Source: Paenibacillus sp. Root52 (GTDB taxonomy: Bacteria > Bacillota > Bacilli > Paenibacillales > Paenibacillaceae). From it: 58,370 nt of DNA. Made by a program: the position numbers and the translations under genes. Where the stretch lies: positions 1 through 58,370 of the forward strand of contig NZ_LMFO01000020.1 of the NCBI RefSeq assembly GCF_001426865.1. The letters run 5' to 3'. This document shows positions 37,251 to 48,528 of this stretch, piece by piece; within the stretch, counting starts at the first letter, position 1; each line of letters opens with the position of its first letter. A model generated the notes under the pieces. The model saw only the letters and a list, made by a program, of their open reading frames with translations, did no database searches and was not told where the DNA came from.

Positions 37251-38087
37251 TCACTCTCCCGTCCAACGATGAAACGCTGAATACGCATTGGATAAAAAAC
37301 TGATAATGACTAAGGCATAACCAATCAATGTCCATCTCGCCATAATGATCATGGAAAATTGTTTACGTTGCTTCGCAACAAAGTATCCTACATATATCGC
37401 TATCGCGAGAAATGTCGCAATCACTTTAAGATCCAAAAGTAAACTCCAACGTGTCTCCGCAACAATTGATAGTACCGCCAACATCACCGAAACTCCTAAC
37501 AGTGGGGTTCCAATTAACGTTGCTCCGTCCATATATTTGCCGATCACTTCAAGACTAGGCATACGCCGTACGGTATCATTCCATTTCTTGTTCTTCAGTT
37601 TACGATGCAAAAACAGATATAACAGAGCAAATACCGTTCCTACCGTCAAAGCGGCGAAGCCTAGATTCGCTAATGTAATATGCATAATCAGCAACCCATG
37701 TACAGTCTGCCAATTGTGCAAAGAAATCTCTCCGGCTGTAAACCACAACCGGTTTAGCACGGTAACCGAGAATCCTACAACATTCAATAGCAAAATGGCG
37801 AACTCAGAACGCTGTACACGCGTCATCACTAATGACATCAGTACAATGCTGAACGAAAATAAAAATAAAAAGTCAAACGTTGTATAGATCGGAAAGTGTC
37901 CTTCTTCCCACATTCGCATAATAACATGCGCGATCTGCAGCAGAAGTACAACTACAAGAAACCCTGTGCCCGTTCGCTTCGCCCCCGCATTGCGTCGAAT
38001 GCAGTCCGAGAAATAGAACAGAAGGCTCAGGGCATACAAGTAAATTAGAGCTTCGTAAATTTGTTCAGCTAGGGTCAAACTGCCCAC
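37251..38087 (-). CDS. hemX: HemX/CcsA-type membrane protein
   Basis: 278 residues with about eight hydrophobic segments. It belongs to the cytochrome c assembly CcsA family; HemX of B. subtilis lowers glutamyl-tRNA reductase levels. The conserved histidine-bearing WQTVHGLLIMHI segment lies near residues 125-140. Start: GTG 38087 overlaps AAGGCGG, and TTG 38078 has better spacing, so the first three residues are uncertain. It follows hemA after 5 nt. Confidence 0.88.
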   Translation of the reverse strand: MGSLTLAEQIYEALIYLYALSLLFYFSDCIRRNAGAKRTGTGFLVVVLLLQIAHVIMRMWEEGHFPIYTTFDFLFLFSFSIVLMSLVMTRVQRSEFAILLLNVVGFSVTVLNRLWFTAGEISLHNWQTVHGLLIMHITLANLGFAALTVGTVFALLYLFLHRKLKNKKWNDTVRRMPSLEVIGKYMDGATLIGTPLLGVSVMLAVLSIVAETRWSLLLDLKVIATFLAIAIYVGYFVAKQRKQFSMIIMARWTLIGYALVIISFLSNAYSAFHRWTGE

Positions 38088-38092
38088 CCGCC

Positions 38093-39481
38093 TTATACGC
38101 CTGCCGGGACATAAGCCGGCATAGCATCTTGCCGGTTGTCGTTAAGATGAACAGCGGCTGGTTTGCGTAAAGCCGAGGCGTCGCTTTGATTTACTTTCTC
38201 CGCGGCCGTCTCCACTGCATCCTCCAAGGCAAAAATTTGAGTGAACATGTTCAAAGCTTCATCACCATGCTTCGTACCGGCCATTTCCTTGATTCGATTA
38301 ATCGGATCAGTCGTCATTTGGTTGACGATACTTTTGGTCAGGCGACGGATTACTTTGCGTTGATGTTCATCAAGCTCTGGCAACTTGTTGAACAGACTTT
38401 CCATTGTCTCTTCATGAATCGATGCACCCTTCTCCTGCAGAGCACGAATGACAGGGCGAACACCTAATGTTTTGAGCCAGTGATAGTAATCTTCCATCTC
38501 CAGTTCAATCATTTTCTCAATCTTGGCCGCTTCGACCTTACGCATCTCCAGGTTACTCTCCACGATTCCCTCTAGATCATCAATATCATAGAGGAATACA
38601 TTAGAGATCTCACCAATTGCCGGATCAATATCACGAGGAACTGCAATATCAATCAAGAACAGTGGGCGCGACTGCCGACGCTTCATGCTATCGCGAACAA
38701 CGGAGGCATCCAATACATATCGATCAGCCCCAGTAGAACTAATAACAATATCCACTTCATTCAGTCTCTCTAGTGCTCTTTCCATCGTGCACGGCGTTCC
38801 TCGAAACTTCGCTGCAAGCTCCTCTGCCCGTGCAAGTGTACGGTTAGCAACGATTACTTCAGAAGCACCATTGGCGTACAGATGTTTGACGGTCAGTTCA
38901 CTCATCTTACCAGCTCCCAGAATGAGAACCTTCTTATCCGTGAACATCCCAAAAATCCGCTTGCCTAGCTCCACTGCTGCATAACTGACAGACACCGCAC
39001 TCTCGCCAATCGACGTCTCTGAATGCGCTCGTTTACCTAAGGTAACCGCCTGCTTGAACAGCATATTAAACCAAGTTCCAGTCGCTTTCTCTTGCTGTGC
39101 AGTGAGAAAAGCCTGTTTCACCTGTCCGAGAATCTGCGTTTCTCCAATGACCATCGAATCCAATCCGCAAATAACCCGGAACAAATGACGGATCGCTGTA
39201 TCATCTTCATATATATATAAGTGTTGCGTAAATTCTTCCCGCGGAACATTAAACCATTGTTCCATAAACGTACGAATGAAATAACCACACATGTGCAGAC
39301 GGTCTACCACAACATACAATTCTGTACGGTTGCATGTGGCCACGATTACACCTTCCAATACACTCTTGGTCAGCTTGAGCTGCTGCAGCGCTTCGGACAA
39401 ATCCTTTTCTGCAAATGTGAATCGTTCCCTAATTTCTACAGGCGCCGTGCGGTAATTCAAACCAACAACAACGATGTGCAT
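38093..39481 (-). CDS. hemA: Glutamyl-tRNA reductase
   Basis: 462 residues. First committed enzyme of C5-pathway heme synthesis. Catalytic C50 in VIVATCNRTELY, NADPH-binding VLILGAGKMSELTVKHL, C-terminal dimerisation helix. GGCAGGTG before ATG. It heads hemA-hemX-precorrin-2 dehydrogenase-hemC-cobA/hemD, with an extended -10 promoter about 70 nt upstream. Confidence 0.97.
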   Translation of the reverse strand: MHIVVVGLNYRTAPVEIRERFTFAEKDLSEALQQLKLTKSVLEGVIVATCNRTELYVVVDRLHMCGYFIRTFMEQWFNVPREEFTQHLYIYEDDTAIRHLFRVICGLDSMVIGETQILGQVKQAFLTAQQEKATGTWFNMLFKQAVTLGKRAHSETSIGESAVSVSYAAVELGKRIFGMFTDKKVLILGAGKMSELTVKHLYANGASEVIVANRTLARAEELAAKFRGTPCTMERALERLNEVDIVISSTGADRYVLDASVVRDSMKRRQSRPLFLIDIAVPRDIDPAIGEISNVFLYDIDDLEGIVESNLEMRKVEAAKIEKMIELEMEDYYHWLKTLGVRPVIRALQEKGASIHEETMESLFNKLPELDEHQRKVIRRLTKSIVNQMTTDPINRIKEMAGTKHGDEALNMFTQIFALEDAVETAAEKVNQSDASALRKPAAVHLNDNRQDAMPAYVPAGV

Positions 39482-39559
39482 TGCAAGTTCACCTGCCTAA
39501 TAAATTTCCAATCAAAGTGTTTTCTACATATATACATCCATCTATAACGGACATGGTTA

Positions 39560-39568
39560 ATTATATCA
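39560..39568 (-). promoter_or_regulatory. Extended -10 promoter of the hemA operon
   Basis: On the minus strand TGATATAAT (extended -10) about 75 nt before hemA; no good -35 at 17 nt. Confidence 0.5.
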
Positions 39569-39730
39569 CACATCCTGTCCAGGGCCGGGGGGTTTTTATG
39601 AAATGTTTATGAAATTCACATGTAAATCATCTTATGCATTGTCATATATTGTAGTGTCTCACCAATCTTCGCCGTTATGCGTTACGATTCTATTTCGAAG
39701 ATTTCCATATTATAATCCGTTGCTACAACA

Positions 39731-39757
39731 AATAGCCATGGAATAATTCCATGACTA
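39731..39757 (-). terminator. Candidate terminator of engB
   Basis: A near-perfect palindrome centred on CATGGAATAATTCCATG (39737-39753), extended by ATAG/CTAT, with the tail TTTGTTGT on the minus strand. Confidence 0.55.
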
Positions 39758-39888
39758 TCTAGGCTAAGATTGATACGCGGTTGTCTTTACCATCAACCCC
39801 TGGTCAATCTCTAATGATCTATTAGGTAACTTTAAATGCAGTTCGCCTCATCCATGTTGCCGAGAAGGGTAGGATCGCCCGTCAGCTA

Positions 39889-40524
39889 TTAAGCTTCGTT
39901 GTTCTCTTCGAGTTCAGGAGCCTCAGGTGCATATTTACCTACAGCCGCATGACGAGAGATGATCTCCCATAATTCCTCTTTGCCTATTCCTTCTTCTGAT
40001 GAAAATGCTACAAACAGGTCTCCTGAGCGAAGACCCAGTCCTTCTTTGATGATCTTGATATGTTTTGGTCGACGTGTTTTTGGAATTTTATCCAGCTTGG
40101 TTGCCACGACAACGAGAGGAAGCCCGTGATGGCGCAGCCACTCGTTCATCAGCTTGTCATCCTTGGACGGCTCATGACGGATATCTACCATCTGCATAAC
40201 AAGCTTCAATTCCTTGCGCTGCAGTAGGTATTTCTCCATCATTTTCCCCCAGGCGAAACGTTGCTCTTTGGATACCTTGGCGTACCCGTACCCCGGGAAA
40301 TCGACGAAGTAGAGATCCTGATTAATTTTATAGTAGTTGAGTTGCTGCGTTTTACCCGGCGTAGAACTTGTCCGCGCCAAATTTTTACGACTGATTAAAC
40401 GGTTGATAAGGGATGACTTCCCCACATTGGAACGTCCCGCCAGAGCAATCTCTGGCAAACCGTCTTCTGGGTATTGTTCAGGCCGAACGGCACTGATTAT
40501 AAATTCGGATTGGTTTACTTTCAT
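39889..40524 (-). CDS. engB: Ribosome biogenesis GTPase EngB (YsxC)
   Basis: A 211-residue TRAFAC GTPase needed for 50S assembly. G1 [13 protein letters not shown]2 around [10 protein letters not shown]3 DFPGYGYA, G4 TKLDK. Short acidic C-terminal tail. Downstream of lonA as in B. subtilis, but separated from it by a terminator. Confidence 0.96.
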   Translation of the reverse strand: MKVNQSEFIISAVRPEQYPEDGLPEIALAGRSNVGKSSLINRLISRKNLARTSSTPGKTQQLNYYKINQDLYFVDFPGYGYAKVSKEQRFAWGKMMEKYLLQRKELKLVMQMVDIRHEPSKDDKLMNEWLRHHGLPLVVVATKLDKIPKTRRPKHIKIIKEGLGLRSGDLFVAFSSEEGIGKEELWEIISRHAAVGKYAPEAPELEENNEA

Positions 40525-40599
40525 GATATATCTTTCCTCTCTTGATCTCCTGTAGAACGTACTGAAGGTATTATGCCATGGTTTGTTGTTCTATCATAC

Positions 40600-40647
40600 C
40601 AAAAAAACCGTTCGTGCGGACGCCGAAGCCTCCGCAAAACGGTTTAT
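40600..40647 (-). terminator. Terminator of lonA
   Basis: On the minus strand AAACCGTT/AACGGTTT and TGCGGA/TCCGCA form a stem ending in T7, about 25 nt past the lonA stop. Confidence 0.85.
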
Positions 40648-40673
40648 TCTTCATACGCTCCCTTAGATATGGA

Positions 40674-43013
40674 TTACAGGTGAATTTCTGCCTGCTCTAC
40701 AAGTGCGTGCTCTAACACCTGATCCATATGGGCAACCGGGACAAATTCCACATCTTCCTTAATGCTGTCTGGAATGTCTCGTAAGTCCCTCTCATTATCT
40801 TTGGGCAATAATATTTTTTTGTAACCTGCACGGTGAGCTGCGAGGGATTTCTCCTTCAGACCACCAATTGGCAATACACGACCACGGAGTGTAATCTCTC
40901 CAGTCATGGCAATGTCTTTCGATACATGTTTATTCGTGAGTGCAGAGATCAATGCCGTTGCCATTGTGATCCCAGCAGACGGTCCATCCTTCGGAATAGC
41001 ACCTTCCGGCACATGAATGTGAATGTCATTTTTCTCATGGAAGTCGGATGCAATCCCCAGTTGAGCCGCTTTGGAGCGAGTATAACTGAAGGCTGCCTGA
41101 GCCGATTCCTTCATGACATCTCCCAATTTACCTGTCAGCGTTAGTTTCCCTGATCCAGGCACAACGGTTACTTCAATAACAAGGGTATCCCCGCCTACCT
41201 CAGTCCACGCGAGTCCAGTCACTGTACCGATCTGATCTTCCAGTTCAGCCATTCCATACCGGAACTTGCCTGGGCCAAGATAATCCTTCACTTCATCCGC
41301 TGAAATATTAATCTCGCCTTCTACTCCAGATACGATATTCTTAGCTGCCTTCCGGCATAAGGATGCCATCTGTTGCTCCAGATTCCGTACACCGGATTCA
41401 CGTGTATACTCACGAATGACACGGAGTAAGCTGTCGTCTCCTACATTCAACTGATCCTCTTGCAGACCATGATCTTGCTTCTGCTTCGGCAACAGATAGT
41501 TCTTGGCAATCTGCAGCTTCTCCAGCTCAGTGTATCCAGGAATGTTCAGCATTTCCATCCGATCTAGAAGCGGACGAGGGATACTGTGTACGGTATTAGC
41601 CGTTGTAATAAACATGACGTTAGATAAGTCAAACGGCAGTTCTACAAAATGATCACTAAACGTATTGTTCTGTTCTGGATCAAGCACCTCTAGCAACGCT
41701 GCGGAAGGATCTCCACGGAAGTCAGAAGCCATTTTGTCAATCTCGTCCAGCAGGAACACAGGATTAAGCGAGCCCGCTGTCTTCATCCCTTGAATAATGC
41801 GTCCTGGCATCGCTCCAACATAGGTTCGGCGATGTCCACGAATCTCAGCTTCATCCCGTACACCACCAAGTGAGATTCGAACGAATTCTCGTCCCAGCGA
41901 TCTGGCAATCGAGCGAGCAAGTGATGTTTTACCTACCCCTGGCGGACCGACAAGGCATAGAATCGGCCCTTTGAGCTTTTTCACAAGCTTTTGCACAGCC
42001 AAGTATTCAAGCACACGTTCTTTAGGCTTTTCCAAACCATAGTGGTCGGCATTCAGGACATCCTCAGCCTTTTGAATATCGAGGTCATCCTCAGTCATCT
42101 GGCTCCATGGAATGGCCAGCAGCCAATCCACATAGTTACGGATCACTCCACCCTCAGCAGAGCTTGCAGGCATTTTCTCTAAGCGATCAATTTCTTTTTC
42201 TACCTTTTCCTTCACTTTCTCAGGCAGATCAAGTGCTTCCATCTGATTGCGAAGTTCTTCGACTTCACCAGCGCGACCTTCTTTTTCACCTAGTTCTTTC
42301 TGAATCGCCTTCATTTGCTCCCGCAGATAATATTCCTTCTGGGTTTTCTCCATCTGCTTTTTCACACGTTGACTGATTTTGCGTTCAAGCTCCAGCACTT
42401 CACGTTCATTATTAAGAATATCGAGAAGTTTCTCCAAGCGCTCACGCACGTCCACCGTCTCTAGAATCTCCTGCTTATCCTTAATCTTCAGAGACAAATG
42501 ACTCGTAATGACATCAGCCAACCGACCAGGCTCTTCAATATCAGACACGGCTGCCAGTGTCTCGGGTGTCACTTTTTTGGACAGATTAATATAGTTTTCA
42601 AACTGGTTGAGAACAGTCCGCATCAGAGCATCCGTCTCTGGATGGTTATTCTCCTCCTCAGGCAGCTCCTGCGCCAGCACCTCGTAATATTCCTCGTTGT
42701 CCATATATTCAATGATTTCAGCCCGTTCCAAGCCTTCTACGAGTACACGAATCGTACCGTTAGGAAGCTTCAGCATCTGTCTGACCTTGGCCACGGTTCC
42801 GATTCTGAAAATATCTTCTTGTGTTGGTTCCTCAATATTTACTTCGGCTTGAGAACATAGGAGAATCAAATGTTCCTCTACCATCGCTTTTTCTAAAGCC
42901 TTGACCGATTTCTCCCGGCCCACATCGAGATGCAGTACCATACTCGGGTAGACGAGAAGTCCTCTTAAAGGCAGTAAAGGAAAACGACGACCTTTCGCTT
43001 TGCTCGGTCCCAT
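40674..43013 (-). CDS. lonA: ATP-dependent protease LonA
   Basis: 779 residues. N-terminal substrate domain beginning [26 protein letters not shown], coiled region, AAA+ module (Walker [10 protein letters not shown], Walker B FLLDEIDK), and a C-terminal serine protease with a Ser/Lys dyad in [13 protein letters not shown] and GGLKEK. ATG 43013 is chosen, with GGAGGTG 10 nt before; the ATG at 43055 would add 14 residues without a site. Its own promoter lies in the lonB-lonA gap. Confidence 0.97.
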   Translation of the reverse strand: MGPSKAKGRRFPLLPLRGLLVYPSMVLHLDVGREKSVKALEKAMVEEHLILLCSQAEVNIEEPTQEDIFRIGTVAKVRQMLKLPNGTIRVLVEGLERAEIIEYMDNEEYYEVLAQELPEEENNHPETDALMRTVLNQFENYINLSKKVTPETLAAVSDIEEPGRLADVITSHLSLKIKDKQEILETVDVRERLEKLLDILNNEREVLELERKISQRVKKQMEKTQKEYYLREQMKAIQKELGEKEGRAGEVEELRNQMEALDLPEKVKEKVEKEIDRLEKMPASSAEGGVIRNYVDWLLAIPWSQMTEDDLDIQKAEDVLNADHYGLEKPKERVLEYLAVQKLVKKLKGPILCLVGPPGVGKTSLARSIARSLGREFVRISLGGVRDEAEIRGHRRTYVGAMPGRIIQGMKTAGSLNPVFLLDEIDKMASDFRGDPSAALLEVLDPEQNNTFSDHFVELPFDLSNVMFITTANTVHSIPRPLLDRMEMLNIPGYTELEKLQIAKNYLLPKQKQDHGLQEDQLNVGDDSLLRVIREYTRESGVRNLEQQMASLCRKAAKNIVSGVEGEINISADEVKDYLGPGKFRYGMAELEDQIGTVTGLAWTEVGGDTLVIEVTVVPGSGKLTLTGKLGDVMKESAQAAFSYTRSKAAQLGIASDFHEKNDIHIHVPEGAIPKDGPSAGITMATALISALTNKHVSKDIAMTGEITLRGRVLPIGGLKEKSLAAHRAGYKKILLPKDNERDLRDIPDSIKEDVEFVPVAHMDQVLEHALVEQAEIHL

Positions 43014-43056
43014 CGCTTTCGCACCTCCAATGGCTCTCAGGTTGTAGTCATTCATT

Positions 43057-43086
43057 ATTCTATCAAATGTTCACATAAAAAACCAA
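43057..43086 (-). promoter_or_regulatory. Promoter of lonA
   Basis: On the minus strand: -35 TTGGTT (43081-43086), 18-nt spacer, -10 TAGAAT (43057-43062) with extended TGA. Confidence 0.6.
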
Positions 43087-43112
43087 TGAAGGGAAGCGCT
43101 TAGCAGCTTCCC
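43074..43112 (-). terminator. Terminator of lonB, overlapping its stop codon
   Basis: On the minus strand GGGAAGC-TGCTAAGC-GCTTCCC then TTCATTGGTTTTTT. The stem includes the last codons and the TAA of lonB. The T-run overlaps the lonA -35 box. Confidence 0.6.
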
Positions 43113-44857
43113 GAATCCGTAACTCGACCTGGACGAGGCACATCCGCACGCAAAAATGATGCTGAAGCTGGTGGAAAAATCTCGGTTGCCGGAACTGGAG
43201 ACTCTTCAACAAGCTGCGCCTGCTCCGCTGATTGTATATCTGGAACCCACGCGAAAACTTCACGAAATACATCTTCAACCGTATCTACTGCAACGACACG
43301 TAAGCCCTCCAAATTTTCAAAAATGGATTGCCAGTTCTCCGCGGGAATGATCACGGTCTTCGCTCCTGCCTGAAAAGCCGCCTCCACTTTAGCCAGTACA
43401 CCGCCAATAGGCTTCACGCGTCCATGAATACTAACTTCACCCGTCATCGCCGTCTCATGATCAACAGGACGTCCCTGTATCGCTGAGGTAATCGCGGTTG
43501 CCATCGCGATCCCTGCAGACGGACCATCAATCGGCGTGCCTCCCGGAAAGTTGATATGCAAGTCATAATCCGTTGGACGAAGACCCATCGCTTTCAAGAC
43601 AGTTATGACGTTCTCAACAGAACCTCTGGCCATACTTTTTCGCCGGAGCGTGCGTGAACCGCCTCCAATCTCTTCCTCATCCACAACGCCTGTAATATTA
43701 ATTACACCTTGATCCTTATGCACAGGCACAGCGGATACTTCAATTTCGAGGAGTGTGCCCATATTCGGCCCATACACAGCCAGCCCATTCACAAATCCAA
43801 CCTGTGGTCGCGAAGGCACCTTACGATCTGGACGTGGTTGAATCTGACTACTTCCTGCCACCCACTCCACATCAGAAGCTTGAAGCGTTTCACGCTTTTC
43901 AGTTAATGCCAGTCCCGCTGCTAACTGTATGATATTAACCGCCTCACGACCATTCGTTGCATACCGCTTAACTACCTCCACGGCTTCCGGACAAGGGCTA
44001 AAGCCAATTTTCTGTACCGCGTCCTTGGCAATTTCTCCAATCTCTTCTGGCAATAACGAGCGGAAATACACTTCCATACAACGCGAACGCAAAGCTGGCG
44101 GTAGCTCATGAGGTGAACGGGTTGTCGCTCCAACCAGACGAAAATCGGCCGGTAAGCCATTTTGAAAAATATCGTGGATATAAGCAGGAGTATGCGTGTC
44201 TTCCGAGTTATAGTACGCACTCTCCAAAAAGACCTTACGGTCTTCAAGCACTTTCAACAGCTTATTCATTTGAATAGAATGCAATTCACCAATCTCATCA
44301 ATAAAAAGCATTCCTCCATGTGCCTTCGTTACAGCTCCAGGCTTAGGTTGAGGAATACCGGCTACTCCCATTGCACCTGCCCCCTGATAGATCGGATCAT
44401 GCACCGAGCCAATCAACGGGTCAGCAATACCTCGTTCATCAAAACGCGCTGTTGTCGCATCCAGCTCCGTGAATTTTGCATCTGGTTTAAACGGAGAAGT
44501 TGGATTTTTCTTAGCTTCTTCTAAAACCACCCTCGCGGCTGCTGTTTTCCCAACTCCGGGAGGGCCGTAAATAATAACATGCTGCGGATTAGCACTGCAT
44601 AACGCCGCTTTTAGTGCACGCAGCCCATCTTTTTGCCCGACAATATCGTTAATTGTAGTTGGCCGGGTCTTCTCCGCAAGTGGCTTAGTTAGCGAGATGG
44701 AGCGCAGCTTGCGCAATTTCTCCAGCTCTTTGCGTGACTCACGCTCAACCGCACTGCGGTTCGTTTTCTGACCCCTTAACAGGTTCCAGAAATATAGGCC
44801 TATCACCACACCAAAAAATAACTGAATCAACATGAAGACCATTCCTAAATCACCCAT
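43100..44857 (-). CDS. lonB: ATP-dependent protease LonB
   Basis: 585 residues. Membrane-linked Lon paralogue that acts in the forespore in B. subtilis. N-terminal hydrophobic segment (about 7-28, VFMLIQLFFGVVIGLYFW), AAA+ module with [14 protein letters not shown] and MLFIDEIGE. C-terminal Lon protease: Ser in DGPSAGIAMA, Lys in GRVKPIGG. The last ~45 residues form a Pro/Ala-rich extension beyond the protease domain that the 552-residue B. subtilis protein seems not to have. AGGAGG 10 nt before ATG. A sigma-F/G-like promoter lies upstream. Confidence 0.95.
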   Translation of the reverse strand: MGDLGMVFMLIQLFFGVVIGLYFWNLLRGQKTNRSAVERESRKELEKLRKLRSISLTKPLAEKTRPTTINDIVGQKDGLRALKAALCSANPQHVIIYGPPGVGKTAAARVVLEEAKKNPTSPFKPDAKFTELDATTARFDERGIADPLIGSVHDPIYQGAGAMGVAGIPQPKPGAVTKAHGGMLFIDEIGELHSIQMNKLLKVLEDRKVFLESAYYNSEDTHTPAYIHDIFQNGLPADFRLVGATTRSPHELPPALRSRCMEVYFRSLLPEEIGEIAKDAVQKIGFSPCPEAVEVVKRYATNGREAVNIIQLAAGLALTEKRETLQASDVEWVAGSSQIQPRPDRKVPSRPQVGFVNGLAVYGPNMGTLLEIEVSAVPVHKDQGVINITGVVDEEEIGGGSRTLRRKSMARGSVENVITVLKAMGLRPTDYDLHINFPGGTPIDGPSAGIAMATAITSAIQGRPVDHETAMTGEVSIHGRVKPIGGVLAKVEAAFQAGAKTVIIPAENWQSIFENLEGLRVVAVDTVEDVFREVFAWVPDIQSAEQAQLVEESPVPATEIFPPASASFLRADVPRPGRVTDSGSC

Positions 44858-44913
44858 GTCTCAACATCCTCCTATTCTGTCTCCTATTCATATGTGATCA
44901 TGCTAATACTTGG

Positions 44914-44942
44914 TAGTATGACCTTTTCGCAGAGACGTAAAC
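44914..44942 (-). promoter_or_regulatory. Candidate sigma-F/sigma-G promoter of lonB
   Basis: On the minus strand GTTTA (44938-44942), 14 nt, GGTCATACTA (44914-44923). This fits the sigma-F pattern (GYWTA, GGnrAnAnT), and CATACTA fits the sigma-G -10 (CATnMTA). Confidence 0.55.
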
Positions 44943-44971
44943 GGGGAATTCAGAATTTCTGTTGGGAAATA

Positions 44972-45002
44972 CACAAAAAGCCCGTCATGACTGACGGGCT
45001 TT
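44972..45002 (-). terminator. Terminator of ispG
   Basis: On the minus strand AGCCCGTCAG-TCA-TGACGGGCT with a T5 tail. Confidence 0.88.
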
Positions 45003-45070
45003 CTCCGTAATATGTTAAGGTGAGTTCACAGACCGAGAAACGATTCTGGAAACAACCTTTGTATAAATAA

Positions 45071-46168
45071 TTAGTGCGAGCGACCAGGAATGACGCCTGT
45101 AGCTTCATAGGATTCCACAATTTTATCGATTTCTTTTTTCAATTCTTCGACCATCGTTTCTTCCGGCACTTTACGAATCATCTTACCATGTCGGAACAAT
45201 AGACCTTCGCCTCTAGCACCTGCAATGCCGATATCGGCTTCCTTCGCTTCACCTGGGCCGTTAACCGCACAACCGAGCACGGATACCTTGATTGGCACCT
45301 TAAGCTTGGAGATGTACTCTTCGACTTCGTTGGCAATGGAGAACAAATCGATATCCAAACGACCGCATGTTGGGCAGGAAATCAATGTCGCTGCATTCGA
45401 AATCAGCCCAAAAGTTTTGAGCAAATCACGTGCTACTTTAATTTCTTCTACCGGGTCTGCACTCAGAGAAATTCTCATGGTCGAACCAATTCCCATGGAT
45501 AACAGAGCGCCCATACCTGCGGAACTTTTGATTGTACCCGAGAACAATGTACCTGCCTCAGTAATCCCCAGATGCAACGGATATTTAATAATCTGAGCTG
45601 CTTTGGAGTACGCTTCAATTGCCATAGGCACATCCGATGCTTTGAGAGAAACGATAATATCATGGAAATCCAGCTCTTCCAAAATACCAATGTGATACAA
45701 TGCACTTTCTACCATAGCATCAGCCGTAGGATAGCCATACTTATCTAGCAAATGGTTCTCTAATGATCCCGCATTTACCCCAATTCGAATAGGAATCCCA
45801 CGTGCTTTACAAGCCTTTACAACCTCTTCGACTTTCGCACGTTTACCGATATTCCCCGGATTAATCCGTACTTTATCAATACCGTTCTCAATCGCCAGAA
45901 GTGCGAGCTTATAGTTAAAATGAATATCTGCAACTAGCGGAATGTTAATGCGTTTCTTGATCTCTTTGATCGCCGCAGCAGCTTCTTCATTATTTACTGT
46001 TACACGAACCACCTGACAGCCTGCTTCCTCAAGTCGCAGAATCTCTGCCACGGTTGCCTCAACGTCTGCCGTTTTCGTTGTACACATACTCTGGATTATG
46101 ACATCATTATTGCCACCAATCGTTAAGTTCCCCACTTTTACGGGACGTGTATCTTGTCTTAAATACAT
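45071..46168 (-). CDS. ispG: 4-hydroxy-3-methylbut-2-en-1-yl diphosphate synthase (flavodoxin)
   Basis: A 365-residue 4Fe-4S enzyme of the MEP isoprenoid pathway. TIM-barrel N-terminal domain ([22 protein letters not shown]), C-terminal cluster domain with SCPTCGR and [17 protein letters not shown] supplying the cluster cysteines. ATG 46168 is chosen with GGGGAGA 10 nt before; the frame from 46195 has no site. B. subtilis ispG lies elsewhere, so the location between clpX and lonB is lineage-specific. Confidence 0.95.
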   Translation of the reverse strand: MYLRQDTRPVKVGNLTIGGNNDVIIQSMCTTKTADVEATVAEILRLEEAGCQVVRVTVNNEEAAAAIKEIKKRINIPLVADIHFNYKLALLAIENGIDKVRINPGNIGKRAKVEEVVKACKARGIPIRIGVNAGSLENHLLDKYGYPTADAMVESALYHIGILEELDFHDIIVSLKASDVPMAIEAYSKAAQIIKYPLHLGITEAGTLFSGTIKSSAGMGALLSMGIGSTMRISLSADPVEEIKVARDLLKTFGLISNAATLISCPTCGRLDIDLFSIANEVEEYISKLKVPIKVSVLGCAVNGPGEAKEADIGIAGARGEGLLFRHGKMIRKVPEETMVEELKKEIDKIVESYEATGVIPGRSH

Positions 46169-46195
46169 GAGTGATTTCTCTCCCCACAACGTCAA

Positions 46196-46275
46196 ATCTC
46201 CACCCTGACAGAGACATCAAATTCGTCTTCTGCCAAAGTGGAGGACTGACAAGTCTATATTTCAGAGCTTAATGG
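46196..46275 (-). other. Inverted repeat between clpX and ispG
   Basis: On the minus strand CTCCAC...GTGGAG encloses further partly paired sequence (TGGCAG.AGAC / GTCT.CTGTCA), about 50 nt long, without a U-tract. It may be an imperfect terminator or an attenuating hairpin. I see no separate ispG promoter. Confidence 0.35.
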
Positions 46276-46290
46276 AATATGTCACCCAAA

Positions 46291-47544
<1,254 letters not shown>

Positions 47545-47556
47545 GAAACCACCCCT

Positions 47557-48147
47557 TTAGGAATTGATCGGTCTACTGAGCACCTGGTCAATAATGCCGT
47601 ACGTCTTGGCCTCTTCAGCACTCATGAAAAAGTCACGGTCTGTATCCCGCTCAATTTTCTCAAGGGACTGACCTGTACGATCGACGTATATTTGATTCAG
47701 TTTCTGACGTGTTTTAATAATCCATTCTGCGTGTATCTTAATATCCGCAGCCTGTCCTTGAATGCCGCCGAGCGGCTGATGAATCATTACTTCACTGTTC
47801 GTCAGCGCATATCTCTTGCCAGGTGCGCCGGCTGTCAGCAATAACGAACCCATACTTGCTGCCATTCCTACGCAGATGGTAGATACATCCGGCTTGATAT
47901 ATTGCATCGTATCGTATATACCCATCCCTGCAGTAACAGAACCACCAGGTGAGTTAATGTACAAGCTGATGTCCTTTTCAGGATCGTCCGCTGCCAAAAA
48001 CAAAAGCTGAGCTATGACAAGATTGGCTACATCGTCATCAATCGCACTGGTTAGAAAAATAATGCGATCCTTCAGCAAACGGGAATATATATCGTAAGAC
48101 CGCTCGCCTCGATTGGTTTGTTCTACAACCATTGGCACCAGACTCAT
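47557..48147 (-). CDS. clpP: ATP-dependent Clp protease proteolytic subunit
   Basis: A 196-residue serine peptidase forming the ClpP tetradecamer. Catalytic triad S98 (GMAASMGS), H123 (MIHQPLGG) and D172 (TDRDFF) at the canonical positions. It is adjacent to clpX, unlike B. subtilis, where clpP stands apart; a second clpP elsewhere in the genome is possible. Promoter with extended -10 upstream. Confidence 0.96.
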   Translation of the reverse strand: MSLVPMVVEQTNRGERSYDIYSRLLKDRIIFLTSAIDDDVANLVIAQLLFLAADDPEKDISLYINSPGGSVTAGMGIYDTMQYIKPDVSTICVGMAASMGSLLLTAGAPGKRYALTNSEVMIHQPLGGIQGQAADIKIHAEWIIKTRQKLNQIYVDRTGQSLEKIERDTDRDFFMSAEEAKTYGIIDQVLSRPINS

Positions 48148-48209
48148 GAGACCAACCTCTTTTCTACATGTAATTAGACATAGGTTATTTGTAAAGCAAA
48201 CCCAAATTC

Positions 48210-48238
48210 ATTCTATCACGTTCCTGTGCCAATGTCAT
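48210..48238 (-). promoter_or_regulatory. Promoter of clpP-clpX
   Basis: On the minus strand: -35 ATGACA (48233-48238), 17-nt spacer, -10 TAGAAT (48210-48215) with extended TGA. Confidence 0.6.
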
Positions 48239-48451
48239 TTCTCACAGGTCGTGTACAGCATAGGTTTGTTTACTTTATAACCTGATCATATTTAACCATG
48301 TTTTCTATGTATGTGCAAATCGAAGCAATCCTATGCCGTTTAACCATTTTTTATTTGCATTAAGCACATAGGTAAGTATGCCATAAAAGCATTATGAATA
48401 TGATAACTATCCATTTTATTATTCATTTCCCCATAAAATGGATGTCATAAT

Positions 48452-48487
48452 TTAAAAATAAGGCACGCAATGACTCACGTGCCTTAT
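48452..48487 (-). terminator. Terminator of tig
   Basis: On the minus strand AAGGCACG...CGTGCCTT followed by ATTTTTAAATT, about 45 nt past the tig stop. Confidence 0.8.
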
Positions 48488-48528
48488 CATTTATTCAACT
48501 GTTAACTGTTCATCAATAACAGCTTGTC

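Larger units (their letters stand above)
39482..39888. other. Intergenic region between hemA and engB
   Basis: About 400 nt without a gene. It holds the hemA promoter (39560-39568) and a hairpin terminator for engB (39731-39757). The stretch 39570-39730, with a CCGGGGGG run, and 39758-39888 show nothing further that I can name. Confidence 0.6.
48148..48528. other. Intergenic region between clpP and tig
   Basis: About 380 nt without a gene. It contains the clpP promoter, the tig terminator and an 11-bp inverted repeat ATCCATTTTAT/ATAAAATGGAT (48409-48443). The heptamer CATAGGT occurs three times (48179, 48259, 48367). No CtsR or HrcA operator is recognisable. Confidence 0.6.

Noticed and set aside
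36595..37335. A 246-residue version of the precorrin-2 dehydrogenase beginning at 37335
   Set aside because: The first 30 residues overlap hemX, have no ribosome-binding site and are not like the family. ATG 37245 has a good site.
48148..48250. CtsR or HrcA (CIRCE) operator near clpP
   Set aside because: No GGTCAAA heptad repeat and no CIRCE inverted repeat could be found.
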